This document shows, in pieces, positions 49,663-60,998 of a stretch of DNA of 64,000 nt (position 1 is its first letter; every line of letters starts with the position of its first letter). The DNA is taken from positions 108,187 through 172,186 of the forward strand of contig JAJEKB010021019.1 in the NCBI GenBank assembly GCA_022393335.1, written 5' to 3'. The stretch is from Macrotrachela quadricornifera (taxonomy: Eukaryota > Rotifera > Eurotatoria > Philodinida > Philodinidae). A program made the translations under genes and the position numbers. Below the pieces are notes generated by a model. It was not told where the DNA came from, ran no database searches, and was given only the letters and a program-made list of their open reading frames with translations.

Positions 49663-50025
49663 CCCATGCCATCTATTTTTCATCAGAACGTCGGTTACCT
49701 TCGGTTCTTTAGAAAACTGCCGGTTGGAAACTGTTTCGCATTTTTCATGTTGTTTTTATTGATTTTTCTATACGATCGGTACTACGTGTCATAAGAACGT
49801 TCATTTTTATCTAAAAAAGCTGATTATAACATGTTACAGCCTGTTTTATACGAATCAGCTAGAATTGCCATTATAGGTTACCACTCTAATGAATGATTAT
49901 TTTTTATGGCGCCATCTTTAACAAATATTCAAACTCGTAAATTAAATAAAAATAGCCGATGTGACTGGGACCAGTGGGTTCAGTACGCTTGCAAATATAA
50001 AGAGGCGTCGTTTCAACTTAAATCT
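49663..50025. mobile_element. Family B element, truncated copy
   Basis: Begins GCCCATGCCATCTATTTTTCATC and follows the 6589 copy through GTTATAACATGTTAC-like and TTTTTTATGGCGCCATCTTTAA to AATATAAAGAGGCGT, then loses similarity. The right terminal repeat is missing. Confidence 0.75.
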
Positions 50026-51352
50026 TAGAAAGGACGGGAGTGCATACGAACACAAATCGGCCCATTGGCATTTTCCCTTCTAAATCCTATTGAGTTTTGT
50101 GTCAATTGAAAGAGAACATTGAGACGAGCATTTTGATGCTAAATAAATGGTGTTTCGGTCGATTTTTGAAAGCTTACAATTATTAACAAAATTGCTCATT
50201 TTTGGTTATTTCTTCAATAAATGATATCTGGATAGTGAGGTCAATTTTGTAATAAATACATAAGATAAAATCGAACTTAAATAATGAATCTGATAGTTTT
50301 TGAATAGGGCTTCAATTCTGTATATGAATCATGGATCGATTATTTGATTCAGTAGAGTTCGACAGTAAATTGTTAGTATGCACTACTGATATAATGTCTA
50401 TATTTGTGCTCTACAGTGATCTTGTGACGACTAATTTTCCGTAAAAATTGAAGGTACCAAAATTCTTATCCAGCTCATTGAATAGCTCTTTGAAAGAGCT
50501 ACAAAATGTTATAGTTCCAAAACTTTAAAACATTTGGCTCCATAGAAATGTTTTAGTGAAAATATCTTAGAGCCACAATTTTTCCACTTTTTTCATTGTT
50601 TGTAAGGACATTTCATCAGAAAAATCCATTCTTGTATTCAAGCAAATATCAGATTTGGAATCAGCGTTAAAAACTGAGTTGAACTATATATAATTCAAAT
50701 CTTTTAAAGACTTTTCGTTTTCTTCAAAAAGTTCGCTCTACCCCCTCCCCATCTATGTAGTTTGCTTTATTTATTGAGGATAATATGATAGTCATTAGAA
50801 CGACAAAAAACTTTATTGAATTAAACTGAATAATTGTACAAAAGAAAAAAGATTTTCTTATCCATGTTTCAGACAATAGTTTAATTCGAAATACTAATTT
50901 GCAACAGCTTCGCATGTGAATATGAAAACCAAACATAACTCATTTGCTTGTCTATTATCCTAAGATTCTAATAAGAAGACCGAGTAATACGTCAAAGAAA
51001 AGGAAAAATTTCCTCATACTAACTGAAATAGTTATAGAGTCTTTTACTGTGAAAGCTTCGTCAAAACACACATAATGAGCTGAAACTTTCTCCTTCAATT
51101 TAACAATGGTTAACAACGTGTATTAATTAAATCATAATTCATGTTTGTTAAAAATTAATATGACATCAAGTGTATCTATCTCAATATTCAGTGAATATCA
51201 TCGAAATAATCATAAGATTTAAATTCATCCCGTAAACTAAAGGTATATCAATGTGTGTATGTCTAGTCAAATTTAGTTAAAATACGTAAACCTTTAAGAT
51301 TCTATTAACTGTATATTTTGTTTATAAATAATTGTCTAGAAATGAGCCATTA
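50026..51352. other. Intergenic between the sulfotransferase and receptor genes
   Basis: AT-rich and unassigned; no repeat or ORF of note. Confidence 0.4.
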
Positions 51353-51358
51353 TTTATT
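51353..51358 (-). terminator. Candidate polyadenylation signal of the glutamate receptor gene
   Basis: AATAAA on the minus strand, about 67 nt beyond the stop codon. The hexamer is also expected often by chance in DNA this AT-rich. Confidence 0.35.
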
Positions 51359-51424
51359 ATATTTTTAGATGCGATACATATCTTTGTTATATATACTGTT
51401 CAACAGTGTAATTAAAAGACGTAT

Positions 51425-54400
51425 CTATAGAGATGTTGGAAGAATTGAATTTCGAAAGAATCGAAATTTGACAAGTAGTACAATGATGGCGATTTTCGAT
51501 TTCAAATTATTGATAATTTCCATTCGACATGACCACAAATGTAAACCTAATGCGATTATACTCACTATGAGAAAGGTGTAAAAAAGACCACTTAGAATTG
51601 CTATTGGAATTCCGTCATCTTCCCATGTTTTCTGAAAATTATCATCACACATTCGTTGTGAAAACCATTTTTGTTCTAGTGCTTCAAGTGCAGTAGATTC
51701 ACGCAATGATAAAATATTCACATCTAGATCAGTTTTGTATTGCCAATTTTTGCGTGTAGCAATACCAAATGATGATTTAGCAAAGCCAACACCGACCACT
51801 GACAATAAATGACAATACTGTCGATCGACTATGTATTCGAGTGCTGTAGCATCCCATAGAGCAGCATCGATATGATTTGCAAGCAAACATGTATAAATCT
51901 CCTTGGTATTTTCAAGTGGATAATAAATATTCGATACATTTTGTATATAATAGTCGACAATGGCTGAATTCTTTACAACTCCGATGCGTTGGAAAGGTAA
52001 ACGACCATTTTTAATATCATCTATACCAGAAATAATCGAATGAGTACGTTGCACTGTGAGAAATGAAGATAAATTGGCTGTATATGTAGCGACAAGAATT
52101 ATACTCAATGCGAACAAAGCAATCGCCATTATTCGACTTGATAGTGTTCTTAATTCCATATCAGTTCCCATACCGACAATACTACTAAGACTATGATATA
52201 CTCCAATGAACATTGTCCTAAATAATGGTTTTTGCTTTTTTTTAGTCATTTGTTGTCTCTCAAAGATATAGACTAGCAAGCCCGAATAACAGATTAGACC
52301 GATAACTGACAACCAAACTTGTAGTGAAAATGGACGAAGAAAGGAAAAGAATTGAATAGATAACGATGGATTTTGACGAACGACAATTCGAACAGAATTC
52401 TCACAAATTGGTAATGAAAAATCGACAGTAAGGAGACGATTTGATGTTATCGTGATGTCTGAAATAGCAACGTCCCAACTGTTGTTATTCCATGAAATAG
52501 ATTCGACTAGTATATTATAGGATGTGTTCGGTGAAACTGCATCAATCTTTAACTCAAAATGCATTCTTTCTTGAAGTTTAACAATAAAATCCGCTACATA
52601 ACCATATATTTTGATATCAGAATCTACAGTATCGAGTAGTCCGGTAGATATTGGCATTGGCATCGTTGATGATTTGTTCCAATACATGACAAACGGGGGA
52701 GATTCAATGACACGAATGCCTAATTTTTCACCTAAACAGTGTCACAAAGATTATAGAAGAAAAGAAAGACATTATTGTAAGTTTTATACCTCGAATTTGA
52801 GGATGATCTCTCGGTGGAACTGAGGAGTCATTTGGCCAGATAATGGATCGTCCAGTTATATTTTGCCAATTATCATTATTAACTCTAAGTTTTTCTTGCC
52901 ATATCATTACTTGCCTGTATTTAACTGACTGTTTGTATTGGCATTGAACATTTTTTAACACATAATATGCACCATCCGTTCTATCATTTGAGAACTCATT
53001 AGAAAATGTCACCTGACCAGAAATACCTGAAAAATTTGTTGCTTTCAAATATTTATGATAGGCTATCTCATTTTTCAGCGAACTATTGAAACAATAGGAT
53101 GATGAGAGAAACCAAGGAGATTCAGTTTGATTATCGAACGAGGTTTTATTCAATGCTTGAATTAATGTCCATGTTGCATCGAAAGTAAATAGAGCAAATG
53201 AACTAATATTATGTTCTTCGTCATGAAGATATTCATCACGATCCTCTTTCTCTGATGAATTAGACCAAGCGGCCAATGCTTCACTGTATAATGTATGATT
53301 TATATTTACTGACTTTTGAAGATATTTGCTACTATGATCTTCTGCTGGTATTATAGTAAGCAGACCTTCGAGTTTATTGCAATATTTCTCATATTCAGAC
53401 ATGTTCGATCGAAATGCATTGAGGCTGATCTAAAAATTTACAAAAAGCTTATATTCATACATCTTCAAAGGCTTATAGACTTTTTGATATTTAGTCTCTA
53501 TTTTTATGACTTACTCGACAAAAATAGAGGTTAAAATGCGAAATTCACTTGTTTATTAGGTTTTCTGAAAAGTAGTAATATCATGTGAATGAATTTTACA
53601 TTACATTAATACGACAAAATTGATATATAGGCAGTCATCAAATCAAAGGCTATCACTAATTATTCGAATTTTCTGAAAAGAAATCTATGTATTAGAATAT
53701 GAATTTGAATCATGTTCTAAAAATGTATCGCAATGAGCTTTCCGTGTCACAAAGTATAATACATTTTATTTTAATACGTATTCCCTGTACTGATATGCCA
53801 GTACTGGTTCAATAATTTAAAAGTAGTTCGATGTTTGACAACAATACTGAATTCTAAAATTCAGAAATGAAGATCTCTTGAGATGCAGACAAGCGCGGGA
53901 ATTAAAGTATATCCTATTAGTTGAAAAGACTGACCTCATCTGTTGTTATCCAAACATATGGTGCACCGACGAATCCTACTTCAAGGGCTTGTTTCACAAT
54001 CTTAGTTGCCACGCTACCGGCTGCCCAAACAAGTACAATTCTTGATAGACTTTTATCTAATGTTTGATTCAAATCAGCAACAAAATTTTTTTCATCGAAT
54101 CCCAACTGTTCTTTAATTGTTATATTTTTATGATAAGATTCCGACAATATTCGCAGTCCACCATAGCCATAGTCATCTTTTTGATAAATCAGTGTAAGTG
54201 TTGTCCAATTGAACCTTTCAAAAAATTGAACGATGGCACGAGCAAGAAAAAGATCGGATGGAATCGTTCGATAGAATGTTGAATAACGTTGTATATCAGA
54301 AAAATCAGCATTTGTTGCTGCATAGGAAACGATTGGCAATTTCATATGAGTAGCAAATGGGCCGATAAATCGAGTATCGGCCGATGTTGCTGGACCAACG

Positions 54401-54714
54401 ATTCCAACAATATTTGGACGTTCAAAAGTGATGTATTGACAAACGAGATTAAATGTAGCATGACCGTATTCATCATTATTTGTTCGAATAACATTGCTTG
54501 AAATTTTCTTATTATGAATAAGGATATTATATTTATTGGCAAGCGAAATAGCAGCACGAAACATAGCTAAGCAATGACGAGTCTCGACATCATGAGCTGT
54601 TTGATTACTAAGATTATATTTGACTAGTGGTTCATATTTCGGGAAGAGACCAAGAATTTCAACACTTTCACTAGATGAAATTACGCATAGAAGAATCATC
54701 AGGAAAATATGCAT
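51425..54714 (-). CDS. Ionotropic glutamate receptor subunit with K+-channel-like pore motif, 3 exons
   Basis: Ligand-gated ion channel subunit of the plasma membrane. Exons on the minus strand are 54714-53935, 53429-52790 and 52731-51425. Phases 0 and 1 match, and the sum is 2727 nt, 908 residues. Order: signal peptide (about 1-16, LMILLCVISSS), amino-terminal LIVBP-like domain (about 20-440), S1 with ITITSNR (Arg572 should hold the ligand alpha-carboxylate), M1 (about 608-630), re-entrant pore loop SIVGMGTDM (657-665 region), M3 with TYTANLSSFLT (689-699, the SYTANLAAF gate), S2 with Asp767 at the position that binds the ligand amine, and M4 (about 848-873). The PLT motif before the Arg and the S-T pair in S2 are altered, so the ligand may not be glutamate. 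The pore reads VGMG, close to the K+ filter VGYG. Introns are 505 bp and 58 bp. Confidence 0.92.
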
Positions 54715-54734
54715 TGTTAATACTGCGTCAAACC

Positions 54735-54736
54735 CT
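54735..54736 (-). promoter_or_regulatory. Candidate splice acceptor upstream of the glutamate receptor ATG
   Basis: On the minus strand a pyrimidine-rich stretch ends TTCTTAG, with AG at 54736-54735, 20 nt before the ATG at 54714. It has the same arrangement as at the sulfotransferase gene. Confidence 0.35.
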
Positions 54737-57201
54737 AAGAATAAAGACGAAGATAATAATTAGTAACGCACTTTTTAATGAAATATATGTATTTATTAGT
54801 AATAATAAAGAAGGTGCCGAATTTATTTGCTTATGATTTTGATTGATAAACAATACTTAAAGAAAATTTAAATAGTGATTTTTATTAACGAGGAGAAAAG
54901 ATGGCGATTTTAAATCTGTTATAGAATGCAACATTCGTTCTTCAATTTCTTTTTTCTTTCTTTCCAAAACTGCACAAAGCTACGTAGTATGGTTCTAGAA
55001 AAGATCGAAGCTCAAGAATAATCAGGAGTCGCATACATTTGATTTCATTTATTGATCAATGTTCAGTAACAATGACGAAAGAGAAAGAGAATCTTATCTA
55101 ATTTTTCAAAAGCTAAACAAACAAATTAAACATGGTGTTATGCTCTGTAGATATTTCTTTCGAATGGTGAAAATCATTGCTCCCTAACTATTTCTACTAG
55201 CTAGTTATTCGAAAAATAATTTTAAGTTGATTGGCTTGCATGGATCTATGAAGGTAACTTATAAGAATTTTGTTACAACTAGCTGTTAGTGGTAATTATC
55301 ATTATCTGAAAATTTGAGCTTTGCCCAATGAAAACTACTGAAAAACGTTTTCATCATCTAGTTTCGCCCACGAGATAATGGTACAATGAATAATAGAATT
55401 ATAGACACATTTCTACTGTATCACTTTGCCGTGTAAAAATCTAACAAGCTAGATAGCTCTGCTTTTCACCATCATGTAGCATGTTACGTTTAATCTATAT
55501 TCTAGACGATGGCTATCAATCAACATTAACTACTGTAATTTTATCATAAATAGCCGTTTATGAGTCGTAACTTTTTCTAATTCAAGTCAATGTATTACAT
55601 GCCGAAGGCAACATCGTACCTTTGAGCATGCTTTAGCTTTACAGCCTGTGATACAGTACTTATTCATGCATAACAGCAATGGGAATAAGTATCGTATGCA
55701 ATGGTTTTATGTCAAATGAATACTATGATTATGTCTGATCCTGAAATCTTCCTGGAAAATACTGAACAAGTACTATTATTGTTGTCATCAGTATTTCAGT
55801 ATTGTGCTATTCGTACATGAACTAGAATATGCTAACCGTATAACGCCGTAATGTTGTCATACTCAATCATACTCGTGGCTACAATATGTTTACCAGATTT
55901 ATGATAAAATACGACCTGTTTACCCACCATTTTTAATCGTAAACAATCGTATATGGATCGTATTATTACACATGTTGGGTATGCGAATAGTTGTCACTGT
56001 TATTTTTCTTCTTTCCTACAGTGAGTCAAAAAACTGCTACCACATTCTACTACATTTTCATACCTTTTTTTTGATGATGACAACAATTAATGTTTCGAAA
56101 TTCATATTTTCAAGAAAAAGGGAAGATGTTTATCTCTGTTCTACTATGAAGTCAGATATTTCCAGGAGGGCCGAAGACTTAGTTTTTTTTGTATTTTTGA
56201 AATATTGATAAGTAATTCTAACAATATCTTCATACGAATATAGATAGGTGTTTTTTCATAATAGAAACAATCTTTCTTACCGTGATTTTACAAAGCTCTG
56301 AAACTGTGTAAATATCTCAGATGAATGTGTACAAACGTTTTACGAAACTCGTATATAACGATATATAAATAATGACTGTAAGTTTAAAGTGAAGTTTTAG
56401 GGCTTTCCTCTTCCAAAAAAAAGGAAAGAAAAGAAAGAGAAAAAAGACGAAAGAGCCTAGATATCAAAGAACGAAGTCTTGAAATCTTACAAAAGTTTCT
56501 ACAGCATTTTATTGAATTTAAAGAGATTCGAAGATCTTTCAGCGTCTTCCAAATAGTGTAGCTAATGATTTTTGAAACTAATAAATGATGAAGTGATGTG
56601 ATCGATATTAACAATAACGACGAACAATATGTTTAATGATTTACAGTTAGCATGAAAACAACATGGTATATATAAACGATATAAAGAAATATGAACAGAT
56701 TAATAGTTCACAGGAGAAGAAACTCAATATCATCCTTGCATAAGGTAGCATGGAGAATCAAAATAGTGTTTATATTGTTGTGCCACGACGAAATAAATCT
56801 AAATAGTCTCCTAATCGAGTGGTACATTAAATGAATACAAAAAAACTAAAGTAACCAGATATAAAGCAACAGTCAATAAAGTGGAACGAAGAGTTAATGA
56901 GATGTGTCACTCTCTTCAATATTGACTAGATTTTGTAGAGCGTTTGTTGTATTTAACACATTCATTTTCATCTATATTGACCCTCGATAAATGCAGTTAT
57001 TGGCCTTCCCACTATGTGCAGCCTTTCGTTTTACATTTTCTTGTTTATATCATTATATAGACGGTTCTCTTTTACGTCGAACTGAATATTTACTAAAGTT
57101 TTTTTTCTTTTATTCCCTTTTGCATAACATTACCTTTGACTCTTTTTTCTCATTTGTATGGCAAAGACCGAATTTTTACGTTGATTTATATAACATTTGA
57201 C
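54737..57201. other. Intergenic upstream of the glutamate receptor gene
   Basis: About 2.5 kb without a recognised gene, long inverted repeat or tandem array. Small ORFs at 55972 and 56991 show no family features. Confidence 0.4.
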
Positions 57202-57880
57202 GAAAATGATATTGAAGACAATAGTAACTCATTGAATAATGCTTTCGCTAAAATGTAATTTGAATCTTCAAGCTCTGAAGAAGAATTTATTGATGATAAT
57301 GCGGATTTATAAGTCTGATATGGGGTAGAATCCGAATCAAATGTTGAACTCTAAGATAATTATAAAATCGTTGAAATAACACCAGCTTCGGATGATGATA
57401 CAATCAATCGTATTGTTTGCTATCTACATCTCATGATTCGTAAAATTAATTAATATGCAGAATAACACTTACAAACGTAGAAGTTTAGTAGACTATCAAA
57501 AGCTCTTCAATGAAAATTAACTACTGATAAAGCAAGAGAAGCAAGTCTAACGATAGTAAAGGAATTAAAAACTTTCTGTTCTGATTATGAACATTTTTGT
57601 CTTAATTGCTTTAACGAGAAGTAACACGCTATGCAGTAAATGATTCAAATAATGGTGAAGATAGAGCAGTTGACACATTTTGTGTCAACTTTTGCCTTAA
57701 AAATGGTAGAAGAAAGTCTTTCTTTATACAAATTCTTCTTAAAATAACATGCAAAATTTTCAACTCTATACCATGATGTTTTACGGAGATATTCACCAAA
57801 CAAGAGACAGAAACAGCCCATTTGACAAACTAAATTTCTCGATCCAAATTCATTCTGTACATTTACTTGTTTTGTAAAAC
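57202..57880 (+). pseudogene. Decayed ORF of unknown, probably transposon, origin
   Basis: One continuous frame of about 225 codons carries more than ten stops, yet it keeps protein-like blocks: SSSSEEEFIDDNADL, PASDDDTINRIVCYLHLMIRK, TDKAREASLTIVKELKTFC, SDYEHFCLNCFNEK and LYHDVLRRYSPNKRQKQP. The acidic N-terminus and Cys pair recall transposase-like proteins, but I cannot name the family. Confidence 0.45.
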
Positions 57881-57955
57881 ATGATCTACAAGGTGTGTTG
57901 AAGTGTATAAGAGTAGAAATGTGTACCCATTCCCACAGGCCGTGACTGACATCTT
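57873..57955 (+). mobile_element. MITE family A, fragment (copy 3)
   Basis: GTAAAACATGATCTACAAG, then GTGTTGAAGTGTATAAG and CCCACAGGCCGTGACTGACA match the left half of copies 1 and 2. The right half is missing. Confidence 0.6.
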
Positions 57956-60388
57956 AATTAAAGCCCTCGACATATTAGAAGATCTCCCTTCCCCACTTTT
58001 TTCTTCACATATAGTAGTCGGCTTTTTAACTCTTCTATTGTATATGTTTTCTATGATTCAATTAAAGAGTGTTCTTCTGTTCTTCCTGACATTAAAACAG
58101 TTGCACTTGTAATGTATTTGTCCGTCCATTTCAATGTTTTGGATGATATATGTCTGAAGAATATTTTTTTTTCTTTTGCTTGACATTTACATGCCATGAT
58201 ACTTACTCGCACTAATTTTTATCACTACAATTTAATGCTGTACTCAATGGGAATGGCTGATTTCATATCATCTATAAAACAAAATTAAATCATTCTAAAT
58301 CATGTTATATCATAAATATAAATTTTATTTATTAAAAATCTATACGAAAAATTTTCAATCTGGTTCTGTTGTGATCGGCTGTTTATTTTTAGTCATCTTC
58401 AGTCTCATAGTATCGAATAAAATTCATATTTTTAACATAACTTTAGTATATCATTCAAGTACTTTATCTTAATAATGTTAAGCTATGTGAAAAAATCCAT
58501 AACTAGATCAAAATGTATCATGGTAAATAATCCCGTCCTTACTACCCTCAAGTCATTCTGTTTAGGCTGAAAGAAAGATGACGCCATCTGTCGATACAGT
58601 CAACGGTTTGCTTTCTTCTCCACTTTTCTATTATAAAAATTATTGCATTTTTTTGGTAGGCATTCAAGATAGAATTCTACATTGGAATAATTTTTATTGA
58701 ATGTTCTGTCATGAAGACCAATAAAAAAACCTGTTAACAATGTCTGAGCAAACGAACAAATATTTAACAACATTTTTTGTTGCATTATTATTCTCCAACT
58801 TTGTTTTGTATTTTTCTATGCAACCACTGCAACGTCAAGTAAAAAGGTAGACATTGTTATTGAATCATTTTTAATCAAATATTACAATTTATTGATTATT
58901 TTTTATTGCTTCTTTCAATGACTTTGTTTTCTTTCTCTTGAGGGTGGGTGTGAGGGTGAGATTAGTAACTATTATAATACTACTTGTTATCGTTGTAGAC
59001 TGATTCTATGACTCCATTCTATTGTTTGCTAAGTCAGTTGAAGGGAAAGCACATGGCTGAAGATGTCTGGCATTATCATAGAAAACAGACAAATGAAAAT
59101 CATTACTGACATAGACATTGTTCATAAGATTGTTGAAATATGCTAAAGGAAAAATAGTGTAACATTCATTAGATGAGGCTATGAGAACATACGCCTTTCT
59201 TAGAACGGCAATAAATTGATAATCTTCTCTTTATCATTATACTTCTCAAATCAGTGATTTCTTATTCATTACATAAAAAATAAACATAATCAACAACTTA
59301 CATATCGAATTAATTTCATCAATACAAACTGTAGATATTCTCTCACTATAAATGATGTGAAAATATGACGCATTTCGCAACAATGATGAAATGTATACAA
59401 AATCTTCTGCATAATTAATGCAGTTAAAACTCTAAATGTATCTATCGATGATCCTTTGAACAAGGATCAAAAAGTGTTATATAGTAATTGGAATTTTATA
59501 ATTGAAACCTCGCCCTCATCCTCGCACCCCCATATTCATAGTTTTTTTTGTTTCGTTCTGCTGGCCAATTCTTCATATTTTTTTTATCGATCGAAATAAG
59601 GAATAAAGTCGCCCTATTATTTGCGTTGAAAGAACAAAAAAAAAGCAAAAAAACGGTATTTTTGTTGCTTCTCCGCCTTGGTTTTATTTTTAATCAAATT
59701 TGTTGAATTACTCATTCCTTCTTCAATGCAAGAATGAGATAGGGTGAATACTGCATCACAACATGCAAGCAATAACGAAAGAAGTATTCGATAAACAGTA
59801 AGATATTTTTGCTTGTAATGTGCAATAACACCGGAAGACCGCAAAGTTCCAACGAGCACACGTCATCCTAAAGTAAGAAAACAATTTGATATTGCATGAG
59901 ACAGATGGTGTCTTTTCTTACGACACCCTTTATTCTTGATCGTGCAGCGCGTTGCTTTTTCCTCTGCATTCTCTTTTTTGCCGTTTCTTTTTCTCGCTTT
60001 GTACCTCTAAAATTCTTTCTCTTTGAAGTGAGTCGACGGCGACAAATAAAGGAAAAAAATCGAGTTGTGAGACGCACACACGGAAGTTTTCTTTTCACGG
60101 GTAGCTCTAACGTGTTCTCTTTAGAAACACGGTGGCGTTAGAGTTTTCTCTGAATCATTTATTAAATAAAAAAACTATAGCCCTGTGTTGTCTGGGTATT
60201 TTCCCATACCAATATCTGTCAATCTCAATTGGTTTTTATATTTATATATATACTCTTATACTATTTTTCCGTTACACACAATATTAAGGTATTGTTACTT
60301 GATTTTATTTTAAAACTATTTAATTCAAGATAAAACAACCCCCTGAAACAGATATCATTACTGTAGGACTATCTATCGTTTTTGGAAA
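57956..60388. other. Intergenic, unassigned
   Basis: About 2.4 kb of AT-rich DNA. ORFs at 59617-60141 on both strands are low-complexity Lys/Arg- or Phe-rich shadows of each other. No gene is supported. Confidence 0.4.
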
Positions 60389-60560
60389 TAAGATCACGAA
60401 TGGGTGTTGAAGTATAGGGTGAGAACAGTAACTTGCCTACTCCACAGACCGCGACATTCGATGAATCACCAGCATATAGCAAAAGTTTTGATGTTTATGT
60501 GAAGCGATTCAATCGTGTTTCATATTTTAATCTCTTAGTAATTGTACTGAAAGCTTTTTT
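60389..60560 (+). mobile_element. MITE family A, copy 4 (short)
   Basis: AGATCACGAATGGGTGTTGAAGTATAGGG and CTCCACAGACCGCGAC on the left, AATCGTGTTTCATATTTTAATC on the right. The centre is deleted relative to copy 2. Confidence 0.6.
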
Positions 60561-60591
60561 GTAAAAGTAGATTGTGTTGCCTAATTAATAA

Positions 60592-60815
60592 AGCTGTTAG
60601 CACAATCCCTGTAGGATTAAAATGTGAAACAAAATATACCTATTATTATTAATTCTTCCAAAAATTGTCTTTTTATGTATATTCAAGTATATTTCGGCAT
60701 TATTCCTTATTTTAGAACATAAAACTTCAACAAAGAAATACTTCATAAATAGTTTCACTAGACTTAGGTTATACATAACCTTTGATACTACCTTAAAGAC
60801 ATCTGTCACGTTAAC
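60592..60815 (-). mobile_element. MITE family A, inverted partial copy 5
   Basis: The reverse complement matches the right half of copy 2 (21940-22130), including the tail GTTTCACATTTTAATCC and the stretch around AAATACTTC and CTAGACTTAG. It lies head-to-head with copy 4. Confidence 0.6.
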
Positions 60816-60962
60816 TATTGAGTCATAGATTATTTAGCTCAAGATTGTGAAAAATGCTGTATTTTATCATTGAACAGCAAAAATTCAATACCCATCGAAT
60901 GATGCATTCATGTGCTCGAATTCGATGGCTATCTATCTGATTTTCTTGCTTTTACGAATTCT

Positions 60963-60964
60963 AG
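60963..60964 (+). promoter_or_regulatory. Candidate splice acceptor upstream of the 60999 ATG
   Basis: Pyrimidine-rich sequence ends in ATTCTAG at 60964, 34 nt before the ATG. An ATATATAA string follows directly and could instead be read as a TATA box, but it would leave almost no 5' UTR. Confidence 0.35.
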
Positions 60965-60998
60965 ATATATAAGAGTTTTTTGAATTGTACCAGACACA

